From contig JAABQT010000013.1 of assembly GCA_011391295.1 (NCBI GenBank), positions 1 through 15,120 on the forward strand: DNA of 15,120 bases, read 5' to 3'. This DNA is from Betaproteobacteria bacterium (GTDB lineage Bacteria; Pseudomonadota; Gammaproteobacteria; Burkholderiales; SG8-39). Below the pieces are notes generated by a model. The model saw nothing but the letters and a program-made list of their open reading frames with translations, was not told where the DNA came from and made no database searches. This document shows positions 7,304-14,193 of the stretch, one piece after another. Position numbers and translations under genes: made by a program. How positions within the stretch are numbered: position 1 is the stretch's first letter; each line of letters opens with the position of its first letter.

Positions 7304-7371
7304 GTACGGAGAAGTGAGACCGACCTTTGCGTGTAAAATCGCACAATTCCGCGCGAGGCGCAACGCATTAC
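7304..7371. promoter_or_regulatory. Divergent intergenic region between lptD and amgK with a plus-strand -10-like box
   Basis: Only 68 bp separate the two divergent starts, so both promoters must lie here or extend into the coding ends. On the plus strand TGTAAAAT (hexamer TAAAAT at 7334-7339) resembles an extended -10 box and would give an amgK leader of about 25 nt. No good -35 is seen 17 bp upstream. TGCG (7328-7331) and CGCA (7340-7343) form a short inverted repeat around this box, perhaps by chance. For lptD the minus strand offers only a poor pair, TTGCGC and GATTTT spaced by 17 bp. I could not recognise a sigma-E type promoter. Confidence 0.4.
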
Positions 7372-8343
7372 GTGGACGCAAGGCTCGATGCCCTCAAGCG
7401 CTGGCTGGCCGGGCCGCTCGGCGGCCCGGAGTTCGGCATCGCGCCGGCCTCCGCGGACGCCAGTTTCCGCCGCTACTTCCGCGCCACGCTCCCCGACGGG
7501 CGCAGTTTCATCGCCATGGACGCGCCGCCGGACCAGGAAGACTGCGTTGCGTTCGTGCGCGTGGCGCAGCTGCTGTGCGAAGCGGGCCTGCACGCGCCCC
7601 AGGTTCTCGCCCGGGATCTCGCGCAGGGCTTCCTCCTGCTGGAGGATCTCGGCGCCAGAACCTACCTCGACGCGCTGAACGCGCAGAATGCCGGCGCGCT
7701 GATGGGCGATGCCATCGGCGCACTGCTCAAATGGCAGCTGGCGACGAGGCCCGGAGAGCTGCCGCCTTACGACGAGGCGCTCCTGCGGCGCGAAATGGCG
7801 CTGTTTCCCCAGTGGTACGTGGGACGCCACCTTGGGCGCGAGCTCAGCGCGGCGCAGAATTCGGCCTTTGCGTCCGCGAGCGCGCTGCTGGTGCAGAGCG
7901 CGCTGGCACAACCGGCGGTCTACGTGCACCGGGACTACATGCCGCGCAACCTCATGCTGTGCCGGCCCAACCCCGGCGTGCTCGATTTCCAGGACGCGGT
8001 GCTCGGCCCGATCACCTACGACATCGCTTCGCTCACGCGCGACGCGTTCATCAGCTGGGACGAAGAGCGCGTGCTCGACTGGGCGGCGCGCTACTGGGAG
8101 GGCGCGAAGCGCGCGCGCCTGCCGGTGGACGCGGATTTCCCGGAGTTCTGGCGCGCCCTGGAGTGGATGGGCCTGCAGCGCCACCTGAAAATACTCGGCA
8201 TCTTCGCGCGCCTGACCTACCGCGACGGCAAGCAGAAGTACCTCGCCGACACGCCGCGCTTTCTCGGCTACGCGCGCGCGGTCGCACAGCGCTACGGCGC
8301 GCTCGCGCCCCTTGCGCGACTGCTCGATGAGCTCCAAGCATGA
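7372..8343 (+). CDS. amgK: N-acetylmuramate/N-acetylglucosamine anomeric kinase (aminoglycoside phosphotransferase fold)
   Basis: AmgK phosphorylates the anomeric carbon of MurNAc or GlcNAc released during peptidoglycan turnover, producing the sugar-1-phosphate for MurU. The chosen GTG at 7372 gives 323 residues beginning with the short D-x-R-L-x-x-L-x-x-W lead typical of the family. The frame extends back to a TTG at 7327, but that lies upstream of the likely -10 box. A GAGG at 7355-7358 is a somewhat distant ribosome-binding site. Kinase-fold signatures are the catalytic loop VHRDYMPRNLM (H186, D188, N193) and the metal-binding LDFQDA (D205). The fold is shared with antibiotic kinases, but the overlapping murU gene and the divergent lptD argue for sugar recycling. 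The stop overlaps murU as ATGA. Confidence 0.9.
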   Translation: MDARLDALKRWLAGPLGGPEFGIAPASADASFRRYFRATLPDGRSFIAMDAPPDQEDCVAFVRVAQLLCEAGLHAPQVLARDLAQGFLLLEDLGARTYLDALNAQNAGALMGDAIGALLKWQLATRPGELPPYDEALLRREMALFPQWYVGRHLGRELSAAQNSAFASASALLVQSALAQPAVYVHRDYMPRNLMLCRPNPGVLDFQDAVLGPITYDIASLTRDAFISWDEERVLDWAARYWEGAKRARLPVDADFPEFWRALEWMGLQRHLKILGIFARLTYRDGKQKYLADTPRFLGYARAVAQRYGALAPLARLLDELQA

Positions 8344-9026
8344 AGGCGATGATCCTTGCCGCCGGGCGCGGCGAGCGCCTGCGCCCCGTCACCGATCGCG
8401 TGCCAAAGGCGCTGGTGGAGGTGGGCGGCAGGCCGCTCATCGTCTGGCATCTCGAGCGTCTCGCCGCGGCGGGCTTTCGCGAAGTGGTGATCAACGTTTC
8501 CTGGCTCGGGATGCAAATCGAGTCGCGGCTGGGCGATGGCCGCGCGTTCGGGCTGTCGCTGGCCTATTCGCGCGAAGCGCAGGCACTCGAGTCCGCGGGC
8601 GGCATCGCCCGCGCGCGCGCGCTGCTCGGCGCCGCGCCCTTCGCGCTGGTCAACGCGGACGTCTATTGCGACTACGAGCTCGGCGCCTTGCGCGAGCGCA
8701 GGCTCGGCGCGCACCTCGCGCACCTGGTGCTGGCGCCCAATCCGGCGCATCACGCCGCGGGCGACTTCTCGCTCGACGGCGGCAAGGCCGGCAACGACTC
8801 GGCGCCGCGCTACACTTACACGGGACTCGCGCTGATCGACCCGGCGCTCGTCGACCCGGTGCGCGCCGGCGACAAAGCCCAGCTGGCGCCGCTGCTGCGC
8901 GCGGCGGCTGCGCGCGGGCTGCTGTCCGGCGAGCTGCATGCCGGGCTCTGGCGCGACGTCGGCACCACCGAGCGGTTGGCCGAGCTCGAGGCGCTGCTGC
9001 GAGACACAAGGGAAGGGGGCACATGA
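8340..9026 (+). CDS. murU: N-acetylmuramate alpha-1-phosphate uridylyltransferase
   Basis: MurU transfers UMP from UTP to MurNAc-1-phosphate, giving UDP-MurNAc directly. With AmgK it forms the recycling bypass known from Pseudomonas, which avoids the MurA step blocked by fosfomycin. The 228 residues are a single nucleotidyltransferase domain of the Rossmann type. The pyrophosphorylase signature LAAGRGERLRP lies at 6-16 with the PKAL lysine at 22-25, then ESAGGI at 84-89 and the metal-binding NAD at 105-107. There is no C-terminal left-handed beta-helix, so it lacks the acetyltransferase half of GlmU. Both ends overlap neighbours in ATGA junctions (amgK before, pepP after). A mannose- or glucose-1-phosphate specificity could not be excluded from sequence alone, but the amgK pairing supports MurU. 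Confidence 0.9.
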   Translation: MKAMILAAGRGERLRPVTDRVPKALVEVGGRPLIVWHLERLAAAGFREVVINVSWLGMQIESRLGDGRAFGLSLAYSREAQALESAGGIARARALLGAAPFALVNADVYCDYELGALRERRLGAHLAHLVLAPNPAHHAAGDFSLDGGKAGNDSAPRYTYTGLALIDPALVDPVRAGDKAQLAPLLRAAAARGLLSGELHAGLWRDVGTTERLAELEALLRDTREGGT

Positions 9027-10351
9027 GGGCGGACGACCTGAAGCAGGATGCCGGGATGCACGTAGAGCGCCGACGACGACTGGCCGAGTCACTCGGCGGC
9101 GGCGTGGCAGTGATCCCGACCGCGCCGGAACGCACGCGCAATCGCGATACGCACTACCCGTACCGCTACGACAGCTACTTCTACTACCTCACGGGCTTCC
9201 AGGAGCCCGAGGCTGTGCTGGTGCTGGCCGGCGGCGATGCACCGCGCTCGATGCTGTTTTGCCGCGAGCGCAACCTCGAGCGCGAGATCTGGGACGGCCA
9301 CCGGCACGGGCCGGAAGGCGCGCGCGAGCGCTTCGGTTTTGACGAAGCGCACGCCATTGCCGTGCTCGACGAGAAGATGCCCGCGCTGCTCGGCGACCGG
9401 CCCGCGCTGTGGTATCCGGTGGGCGCGGACGCGGACTGGGACGCGCGCGTGATGCGCTGGCTGAACGCGGTGCGCGCCAACGCGCGCGCCGGCGTCGCCG
9501 CGCCGCAGGAACTGCACGACGTGCGCGCGCCGCTCGACGAGATGCGCCTGGTGAAAGATGCACACGAGCTGGCGTTGATGCGCCGGGCGGCCACCATCTC
9601 CGCGGCGGCGCACCGGCGCGCCATGCTCGCCGCGGCCCCGGGGCGCAATGAGTACGAGGTGGAGGCCGAGCTCCTGTACGAGTTTCGCCGCAGCGGCGCG
9701 CAGTTCCCGGCCTACTGGCCGATCGTCGCCGGCGGCGCCGGCGCCTGCGTGCTGCACTATGTCGCCAATGACGCGCCGCTCGCCGACGGCAGCCTGCTGC
9801 TGATCGACGCCGGCTGCGAGCTGCACGGCTATGCCGCCGACATCACACGCACTTTCCCGGTGAACGGGCGCTTTAGCGGCGCGCAGCGCGAGGTCTACGA
9901 GCTGGTGCTCGCGGCGCAAGCTGCGGCGATGGGCGAGGTGCGCGCGGGCAGGGCCTGGAACGCGCCGCACGATGCCGCAGTAAAGGTGCTGGCCCGGGGC
10001 ATGCTCGATCTGAAGCTGCTCACGGGCAGCCTGGACGCCGTGCTGGAACAGGAAGCGTACAAACGCTTCTACATGCACCGGACCGGCCACTGGCTGGGCC
10101 TGGACGTGCACGACGCCGGCGACTACAAGCGCGCGGGACAATGGCGCGCCCTGGTCCCCGGCATGACGCTCACTGTCGAACCGGGGCTGTACATCCGCGC
10201 AGCGGACGACGTGCCCGAGCGGTTGCGCGACATCGGCGTGCGCATCGAGGATGACGTGCTGGTGACCGAGGGCGCCTGCGAAGTGCTGACCTCGCAGGCA
10301 CCCAAGGCGGTCGCCGAAATCGAGGCGCTGATCCGTGACGGAAGGCGCTGA
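9023..10351 (+). CDS. pepP: Xaa-Pro aminopeptidase (aminopeptidase P)
   Basis: PepP removes an N-terminal residue that precedes proline, using a dinuclear manganese centre of the pita-bread (M24) fold in the cytoplasm. The 442 residues match the 441 of E. coli PepP along their whole length. The N-terminal domain shows YPYRYDSYFYYLTGFQEPEA at 45-64. The catalytic domain supplies all five metal ligands: D262 and D273 (in IDAGCELHGYAADITRTFPV), H356 (in HWLGLDVHD), E386 (in TVEPGLY) and E409 (in GVRIEDD). The ATG at 9023 overlaps the murU stop and is preceded by a purine-rich AAGGGA at 9008-9013. The 3' end overlaps the following ubiH-like gene by 17 bp. Aminopeptidase P next to ubiH is a frequent proteobacterial arrangement. 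Confidence 0.96.
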   Translation: MRADDLKQDAGMHVERRRRLAESLGGGVAVIPTAPERTRNRDTHYPYRYDSYFYYLTGFQEPEAVLVLAGGDAPRSMLFCRERNLEREIWDGHRHGPEGARERFGFDEAHAIAVLDEKMPALLGDRPALWYPVGADADWDARVMRWLNAVRANARAGVAAPQELHDVRAPLDEMRLVKDAHELALMRRAATISAAAHRRAMLAAAPGRNEYEVEAELLYEFRRSGAQFPAYWPIVAGGAGACVLHYVANDAPLADGSLLLIDAGCELHGYAADITRTFPVNGRFSGAQREVYELVLAAQAAAMGEVRAGRAWNAPHDAAVKVLARGMLDLKLLTGSLDAVLEQEAYKRFYMHRTGHWLGLDVHDAGDYKRAGQWRALVPGMTLTVEPGLYIRAADDVPERLRDIGVRIEDDVLVTEGACEVLTSQAPKAVAEIEALIRDGRR

Positions 10352-11384
10352 GATCCAGATCCTCGGTGCGGGGCCCGTGGGCTGCGTGCTGGCCCTCGCG
10401 CTGCAGGGCTCGCGCCACCGCGTGCGCCTCGTCGACCCGCAGACTGCCACCGGCGCCGGCACGCGGCCCATCGCGCTGTCGCAAGCCAGCCGGCTGATCC
10501 TGGAACGGGTCGGCGCCTGGGGCGGATTCGCCGCCACGCCGATCCTGTCGATCCACGTATCGCAAGCCGGCGCCTTTGGTCGCACGCGCATGGACGCCGC
10601 GGACGCGGGCGTCCCGGCGCTGGGCTACGTGACGGACTACGCGCAGCTGCTCGGTGCGTTGCGCGCGCGCGTCGACGTGGTGCGCGAAGCGGGGGCGAAT
10701 GCGCGCTGTACGATCCATGCCGAGGGCAGCGCGGGCGAGTCGCGCGAACGGCGCTACGGCCACGACGCCCTGGTAGCGCGCGTGAGCGCGGATGCGCCCT
10801 CGGCCGGCATGGCTTACGAACGCTTCACGGCACAGGGGCCGCTCGCGCTGCTGCCCTATGCGGGCGAATGGGCGCTGGTCTGGAGCGCGCTCCCGCCGCG
10901 CGCCGCCGAGCTGATGGCCGCTGCGCCGGCGGAATTCCTCGCGCAACTGCAGCAGGCGTTCGGCGATCGCGCGGGGCGCTTTGACGCGCTGCGCAGCCGC
11001 GCGCGCGTGCCGCTCGCGCTGCGCCTGCGCGGCTCGCGGGTCGCCGAGCGCGAGGCGTACATCGGCAACGCCGCGCAGACCTTGCATCCGGTCGCCGGCC
11101 AGGGATTGAACCTCGGCCTGCGCGATGCCTGGGACCTGGCACAGGCCCTGCAGGACGCCGACGATCCGGGCGACGCGCGGGTCCTCGCGCGCTACGGCGC
11201 GCAGCGGCGCCTGGACGCTGCCGCGACCATCGGCATCACCGAATTGCTGGCGCGCGGCTTTGCCGGCACGAACCCGCTCGCGCGCGCGGCGCGCGGCGCG
11301 GTCCTGGCGGGCCTCGACATCCTGCCGCCGGTGCGCAGGTTCTTTGCGCGGCGCATGATGTTCGGGCCTTCCGCGCTGCCCTGA
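10335..11384 (+). CDS. ubiH: UbiH/UbiF-family FAD-dependent ubiquinone-biosynthesis hydroxylase, short form
   Basis: Members of this family hydroxylate the ring of ubiquinone precursors using FAD, NAD(P)H and O2. The GTG start at 10335 lies inside pepP (17-bp overlap) and gives 349 residues. The FAD-binding ILGAGPVG is at 9-16, and an acidic strand end VDP follows at 33-35. Near residues 244-264 the second FAD motif reads GNAAQTLHPVAGQG then LNLGLRD, the variant (GNAAQ rather than GDAAH) typical of UbiH. The protein is about 40 residues shorter than usual. The gap falls around residues 108-140, where the region leading into the central DG motif is reduced and the motif itself reads AEGS. Ring position cannot be read from sequence, so UbiH is the best-supported name rather than a proven one. 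Confidence 0.85.
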   Translation: MTEGAEIQILGAGPVGCVLALALQGSRHRVRLVDPQTATGAGTRPIALSQASRLILERVGAWGGFAATPILSIHVSQAGAFGRTRMDAADAGVPALGYVTDYAQLLGALRARVDVVREAGANARCTIHAEGSAGESRERRYGHDALVARVSADAPSAGMAYERFTAQGPLALLPYAGEWALVWSALPPRAAELMAAAPAEFLAQLQQAFGDRAGRFDALRSRARVPLALRLRGSRVAEREAYIGNAAQTLHPVAGQGLNLGLRDAWDLAQALQDADDPGDARVLARYGAQRRLDAAATIGITELLARGFAGTNPLARAARGAVLAGLDILPPVRRFFARRMMFGPSALP

Positions 11385-11397
11385 GAACTACTAAAAT
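11369..11397 (+). promoter_or_regulatory. Possible promoter of the dusB-fis-purH-purD run
   Basis: TAAAAT at 11392-11397 matches five of six bases of a -10 box. The hexamer 17 bp upstream, TTCCGC at 11369-11374, is a poor -35 and lies in the ubiH 3' end. The -10-like box sits 35 bp before the dusB ATG, in the only same-strand gap of any size between 7372 and 15120 (48 bp). The same TAAAAT hexamer occurs at a similar distance from the amgK start. No clear Shine-Dalgarno sequence precedes dusB. Confidence 0.4.
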
Positions 11398-11432
11398 TCC
11401 GTTCCTTTCCCGAGCGACCACGGATTCCACGC

Positions 11433-12401
11433 ATGCAGATCGGCGCGCACGTCCTGCGCAACGGCTTGTTCGTCGCTCCCATGGCGGGCGTCACGGACCG
11501 GCCGTTCCGCATCCTCGCGCGGCGCTACGGCGCGGGCCTCGCCGTGTCCGAAATGGTGTCCTCGCGCCCCGAACTGCGCGGCTCGCGCAAGTCCCTGCTG
11601 CGCCTGGACCACGCCGGTGAGCCCGGCCCGGTGTCGGTGCAGATCGCCGGCGCCGACCCGGCGATGATGGCCGACGCCGCGCGCTGCAACGTCGAGCGCG
11701 GCGCGCAGATCATCGACATCAACATGGGCTGCCCGGCGAAGAAGGTCTGCAACGTCTCTGCCGGATCCGCGCTGCTCGGCGACGAGCCGCTGGTGGCGCG
11801 CATCCTTGCGGCAGTCGTCGCGGCCGTGGCGGTGCCCGTCACCCTCAAGATCCGCACCGGGCCGGACCCGCAGCGGCGCAACGCATTGCGCATCGCGCGC
11901 ATCGCCGAGGATGCGGGCGTGCGCCTGCTTGCGGTCCACGGCCGCACGCGCGCCTGCGGCTTCGGCGGGCACGCGGAGTACGACACCATCGCCGCGGTGA
12001 AGGCCGCGGTGCGCATCCCGGTGATCGCCAACGGCGACCTCGAGACCCCGCAGGAGGCGCGCGCGGTGCTCGAGCGCACCGGCGCCGACGGCTTGATGAT
12101 CGGCCGCGCGGCTTTCGGGCGACCGTGGATCTTCCGCGAAATCGAGCATTTCCTCGCCACCGGCACCGAACTGCCGCCGCCCGCGCCGGCGCAGATCGAG
12201 GCCGTGGTGCGCGAGCACCTCGAAGGCCTGTACGCGCTGTACGGGGAGGAGCAGGGATTGCGCGTGGCGCGCAAGCACCTGGGCTGGTACACGCGCGCGC
12301 TGCCCGGCGGCGAGGGCTTTCGCCAGAGCGTGGTGCGCATCGAGGCGGCGGCGCGCCAGCGCGACGCCGTGAACGATTATTTCGGCAGGCTGGCCGCATG
12401 A
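11433..12401 (+). CDS. dusB: tRNA-dihydrouridine synthase B
   Basis: Dus enzymes use FMN and NADPH to reduce specific uridines in the tRNA D-loop to dihydrouridine. The 322 residues form a TIM barrel followed by a C-terminal helical tRNA-binding domain (from about 245). The N-terminal [13 protein letters not shown] at 14-26 and the catalytic loop [12 protein letters not shown] with C100 identify the DusB type. FMN-binding segments are [10 protein letters not shown] at 168-177, IPVIANGD at 195-202 and [14 protein letters not shown] at 221-234. The ATG at 11433 is the natural start, with the family opening [19 protein letters not shown]. Its stop overlaps fis in an ATGA junction. dusB upstream of fis is the same arrangement as in E. 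coli, where the dusB promoter drives fis, and is strong support for both calls. Confidence 0.96.
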   Translation: MQIGAHVLRNGLFVAPMAGVTDRPFRILARRYGAGLAVSEMVSSRPELRGSRKSLLRLDHAGEPGPVSVQIAGADPAMMADAARCNVERGAQIIDINMGCPAKKVCNVSAGSALLGDEPLVARILAAVVAAVAVPVTLKIRTGPDPQRRNALRIARIAEDAGVRLLAVHGRTRACGFGGHAEYDTIAAVKAAVRIPVIANGDLETPQEARAVLERTGADGLMIGRAAFGRPWIFREIEHFLATGTELPPPAPAQIEAVVREHLEGLYALYGEEQGLRVARKHLGWYTRALPGGEGFRQSVVRIEAAARQRDAVNDYFGRLAA

Positions 12402-12637
12402 GCCGGGGCAACGAGTTGTCCGACGCGGTCAAGCGCGCGCTGGAGCGCTACTTCAGGGACATGGACGGCGAGCACCCGACGGCGATCTACGACATGGTGC
12501 TGAAGAACATCGAGCGGCCGATGATCGAGATGGTGCTGGGCCGCGCCGAGGGCAACCTGACGCGCGCCGCCACCATGCTCGGCATCGACCGCAACACGCT
12601 GCGCAAGAAGATGCAGCAGTTGCGGATCAAAGGGTGA
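12398..12637 (+). CDS. fis: Fis-family nucleoid DNA-binding protein
   Basis: Fis is a small dimeric DNA-bending protein; in enterics it is abundant in early exponential growth and activates rRNA and tRNA promoters. The 79-residue product is shorter than the 98 of E. coli Fis, as is usual in betaproteobacteria, with the N-terminal beta-hairpin arm reduced. The core dimer helices include [20 protein letters not shown] at 31-50. The C-terminal helix-turn-helix is [20 protein letters not shown] at 53-72, close to the E. coli sequence. The ATG at 12398 overlaps the dusB stop, and the TGA overlaps the purH GTG, so fis is translated within a tightly coupled run. Its expression should therefore follow both dusB and purine-gene transcription unless internal signals intervene. 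Confidence 0.95.
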   Translation: MSRGNELSDAVKRALERYFRDMDGEHPTAIYDMVLKNIERPMIEMVLGRAEGNLTRAATMLGIDRNTLRKKMQQLRIKG

Positions 12638-14193
12638 GCTCGCCCAAGCGAGCGCTGCTGAGCGTCTCCGACAAGTCCGGCATCGCCGGGTTCGCCCGCG
12701 CACTCGCCGCGCTCGGCGTGCAGATCCTGTCCACCGGCGGCACCGCGAAGCTGCTGGAGAAGGAAGGCATCGCGGTCACCGAGGTTTCGGCGCACACCGG
12801 CTTTCCCGAGATGCTCGACGGGCGCGTGAAGACCCTGCACCCGAAGATCCACGGCGGCATTCTGGCGCGGCGCGATTCGCGCGCGCACCTGGCGGCGCTC
12901 GAACAGGCCGGCATCGAGCTGATCGACCTGGTGGTCGTCAACCTGTATCCGTTCCAGGCCACGGTGGCGGATCCCGACTGCCGGCTGGAGGACGCGATCG
13001 AGAACATCGACATCGGCGGCCCGGCGCTGCTGCGCTCGGCTGCGAAGAACCACCGTGACGTCGCCGTGGTGGTGGATCCCGCGGACTACGCGCGGGTGCT
13101 CGGGGAGTTGCGCGCCCAGGGCGCGGTCAGCGCCGCCACGCGCTTCGAGTTGGCGCAGAAGGCCTTCGCGCACACCGCTGCCTATGACGGCGCCATCGCC
13201 GGCTATCTCACCTCCCTGGACGCCGAGGGGCGGCGCAGCCCCTATCCCGGCGTGCTCAATCTGCAGTTCGTGAAGCTGCAGGACATGCGCTACGGCGAAA
13301 ATCCGCACCAGTCGGCGGCCTTCTACCGCGACCTGCGCCCGGTGGCGGGCGGTATCGCGGGCTACCGCCAGCTCCAGGGCAAGGCGCTGTCCTACAACAA
13401 CGTGGCCGACGCGGACACCGCCTGGGAGTGCGTGAAAAGTTTTGCCGAGCCGGCCTGCGTGATCGTCAAGCATGCCAATCCCTGCGGCGCCGCGGTGGCG
13501 CGGACTGCCCTTGCCGCCTACCGCAAGGCATTCCGGACCGATCCGACCTCCGCCTTCGGCGGCATCCTCGCCTTCAACCGCGCGCTCGATGGGGCGGCGG
13601 CGGCGGCGATCGGCAGGCAGTTCGCGGAGGTGATCATCGCGCCGCGTGCCGATGCCGGCGCACGCGCCGCATTCGCGAAAAAGTCCAACCTGCGCGTGCT
13701 CGAGGTGGCGCTCGCGCACGAGGCGAACGCGCACGACCACAAGCGCGTCGGCGGCGGCCTGCTCGTGCAATCGAGCGACACGCACGTGCTGCAGGCCGGG
13801 GAGCTGAAGACGGTGACCCGCAAAAGACCCTCCAGGGCGCAGCTCTCCGACCTGCTGTTCGCCTGGCGCATTGCGAAATTCACCAAGTCGAATGCCATCG
13901 TCTTTTGTCGCGGCGGCATGACCGTGGGCGTGGGCGCCGGCCAGATGAGCCGCGTGGACAGCGCACGCATCGCCGCGCTCAAGGCCAAGGCCGCCGGCCT
14001 GACGCTCAAGGGCTCGGTGGTGGCCTCGGACGCGTTCTTCCCGTTCCGCGACGGGCTGGACGTGGTGGTCAAGGCGGGCGCGGCGGCCGTGATCCAGCCT
14101 GGCGGCAGCATGCGCGACGAGGAAGTGATCGCGGCGGCCGACGAGCGCGGCGTGGCGATGGTGTTCACGGGCGTGCGCCACTTCAGGCACTGA
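12634..14193 (+). CDS. purH: Bifunctional AICAR transformylase / IMP cyclohydrolase
   Basis: PurH carries out the last two steps to IMP: formyl transfer from 10-formyltetrahydrofolate to AICAR, then ring closure. The GTG at 12634 overlaps the fis TGA and gives 519 residues (E. coli 529). The N-terminal cyclohydrolase domain (MGS fold, about 1-195) shows [18 protein letters not shown], the K66-T-L-H-P block and [10 protein letters not shown]. The transformylase domain contains [15 protein letters not shown] and [15 protein letters not shown]. The catalytic KHANPCG follows, with K279 and H280, then [11 protein letters not shown] and FTKSNAIVF. It ends in [12 protein letters not shown] and a terminal TGVRHFRH, the expected family ending. 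The gene appears complete and intact. Its stop overlaps the purD start by one base (TGATG). Confidence 0.97.
   Translation: MSSPKRALLSVSDKSGIAGFARALAALGVQILSTGGTAKLLEKEGIAVTEVSAHTGFPEMLDGRVKTLHPKIHGGILARRDSRAHLAALEQAGIELIDLVVVNLYPFQATVADPDCRLEDAIENIDIGGPALLRSAAKNHRDVAVVVDPADYARVLGELRAQGAVSAATRFELAQKAFAHTAAYDGAIAGYLTSLDAEGRRSPYPGVLNLQFVKLQDMRYGENPHQSAAFYRDLRPVAGGIAGYRQLQGKALSYNNVADADTAWECVKSFAEPACVIVKHANPCGAAVARTALAAYRKAFRTDPTSAFGGILAFNRALDGAAAAAIGRQFAEVIIAPRADAGARAAFAKKSNLRVLEVALAHEANAHDHKRVGGGLLVQSSDTHVLQAGELKTVTRKRPSRAQLSDLLFAWRIAKFTKSNAIVFCRGGMTVGVGAGQMSRVDSARIAALKAKAAGLTLKGSVVASDAFFPFRDGLDVVVKAGAAAVIQPGGSMRDEEVIAAADERGVAMVFTGVRHFRH

Noticed and set aside
7328..7343. TGCG/CGCA inverted repeat around the amgK -10-like box as a regulator operator
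   Set aside because: Four-base arms with an eight-base centre are expected by chance in GC-rich DNA. I recorded it only as a note on the promoter region.
7372..8343. Aminoglycoside resistance kinase
   Set aside because: The fold is shared, but the overlapping murU gene and the lptD context match AmgK sugar kinase. Nothing nearby suggests a resistance cassette or mobile element.
8608..8622. Alternating GC run in murU, considered as a simple repeat or Z-DNA element
   Set aside because: Short GC alternations of this kind are common across the window and are explained by Ala/Arg codons at high GC.
8312..9022. A fusion of the murU region with pepP suggested by one continuous open frame
   Set aside because: The upstream part is an out-of-frame reading of murU. 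PepP homology begins just after the ATG at 9023, which has a purine-rich ribosome-binding site.
12487..14190. An open frame of about 567 codons on the minus strand, antisense to purH
   Set aside because: It is a shadow of purH. Its composition is low in complexity and rich in His, Arg, Ala and Gly, with no family motif.
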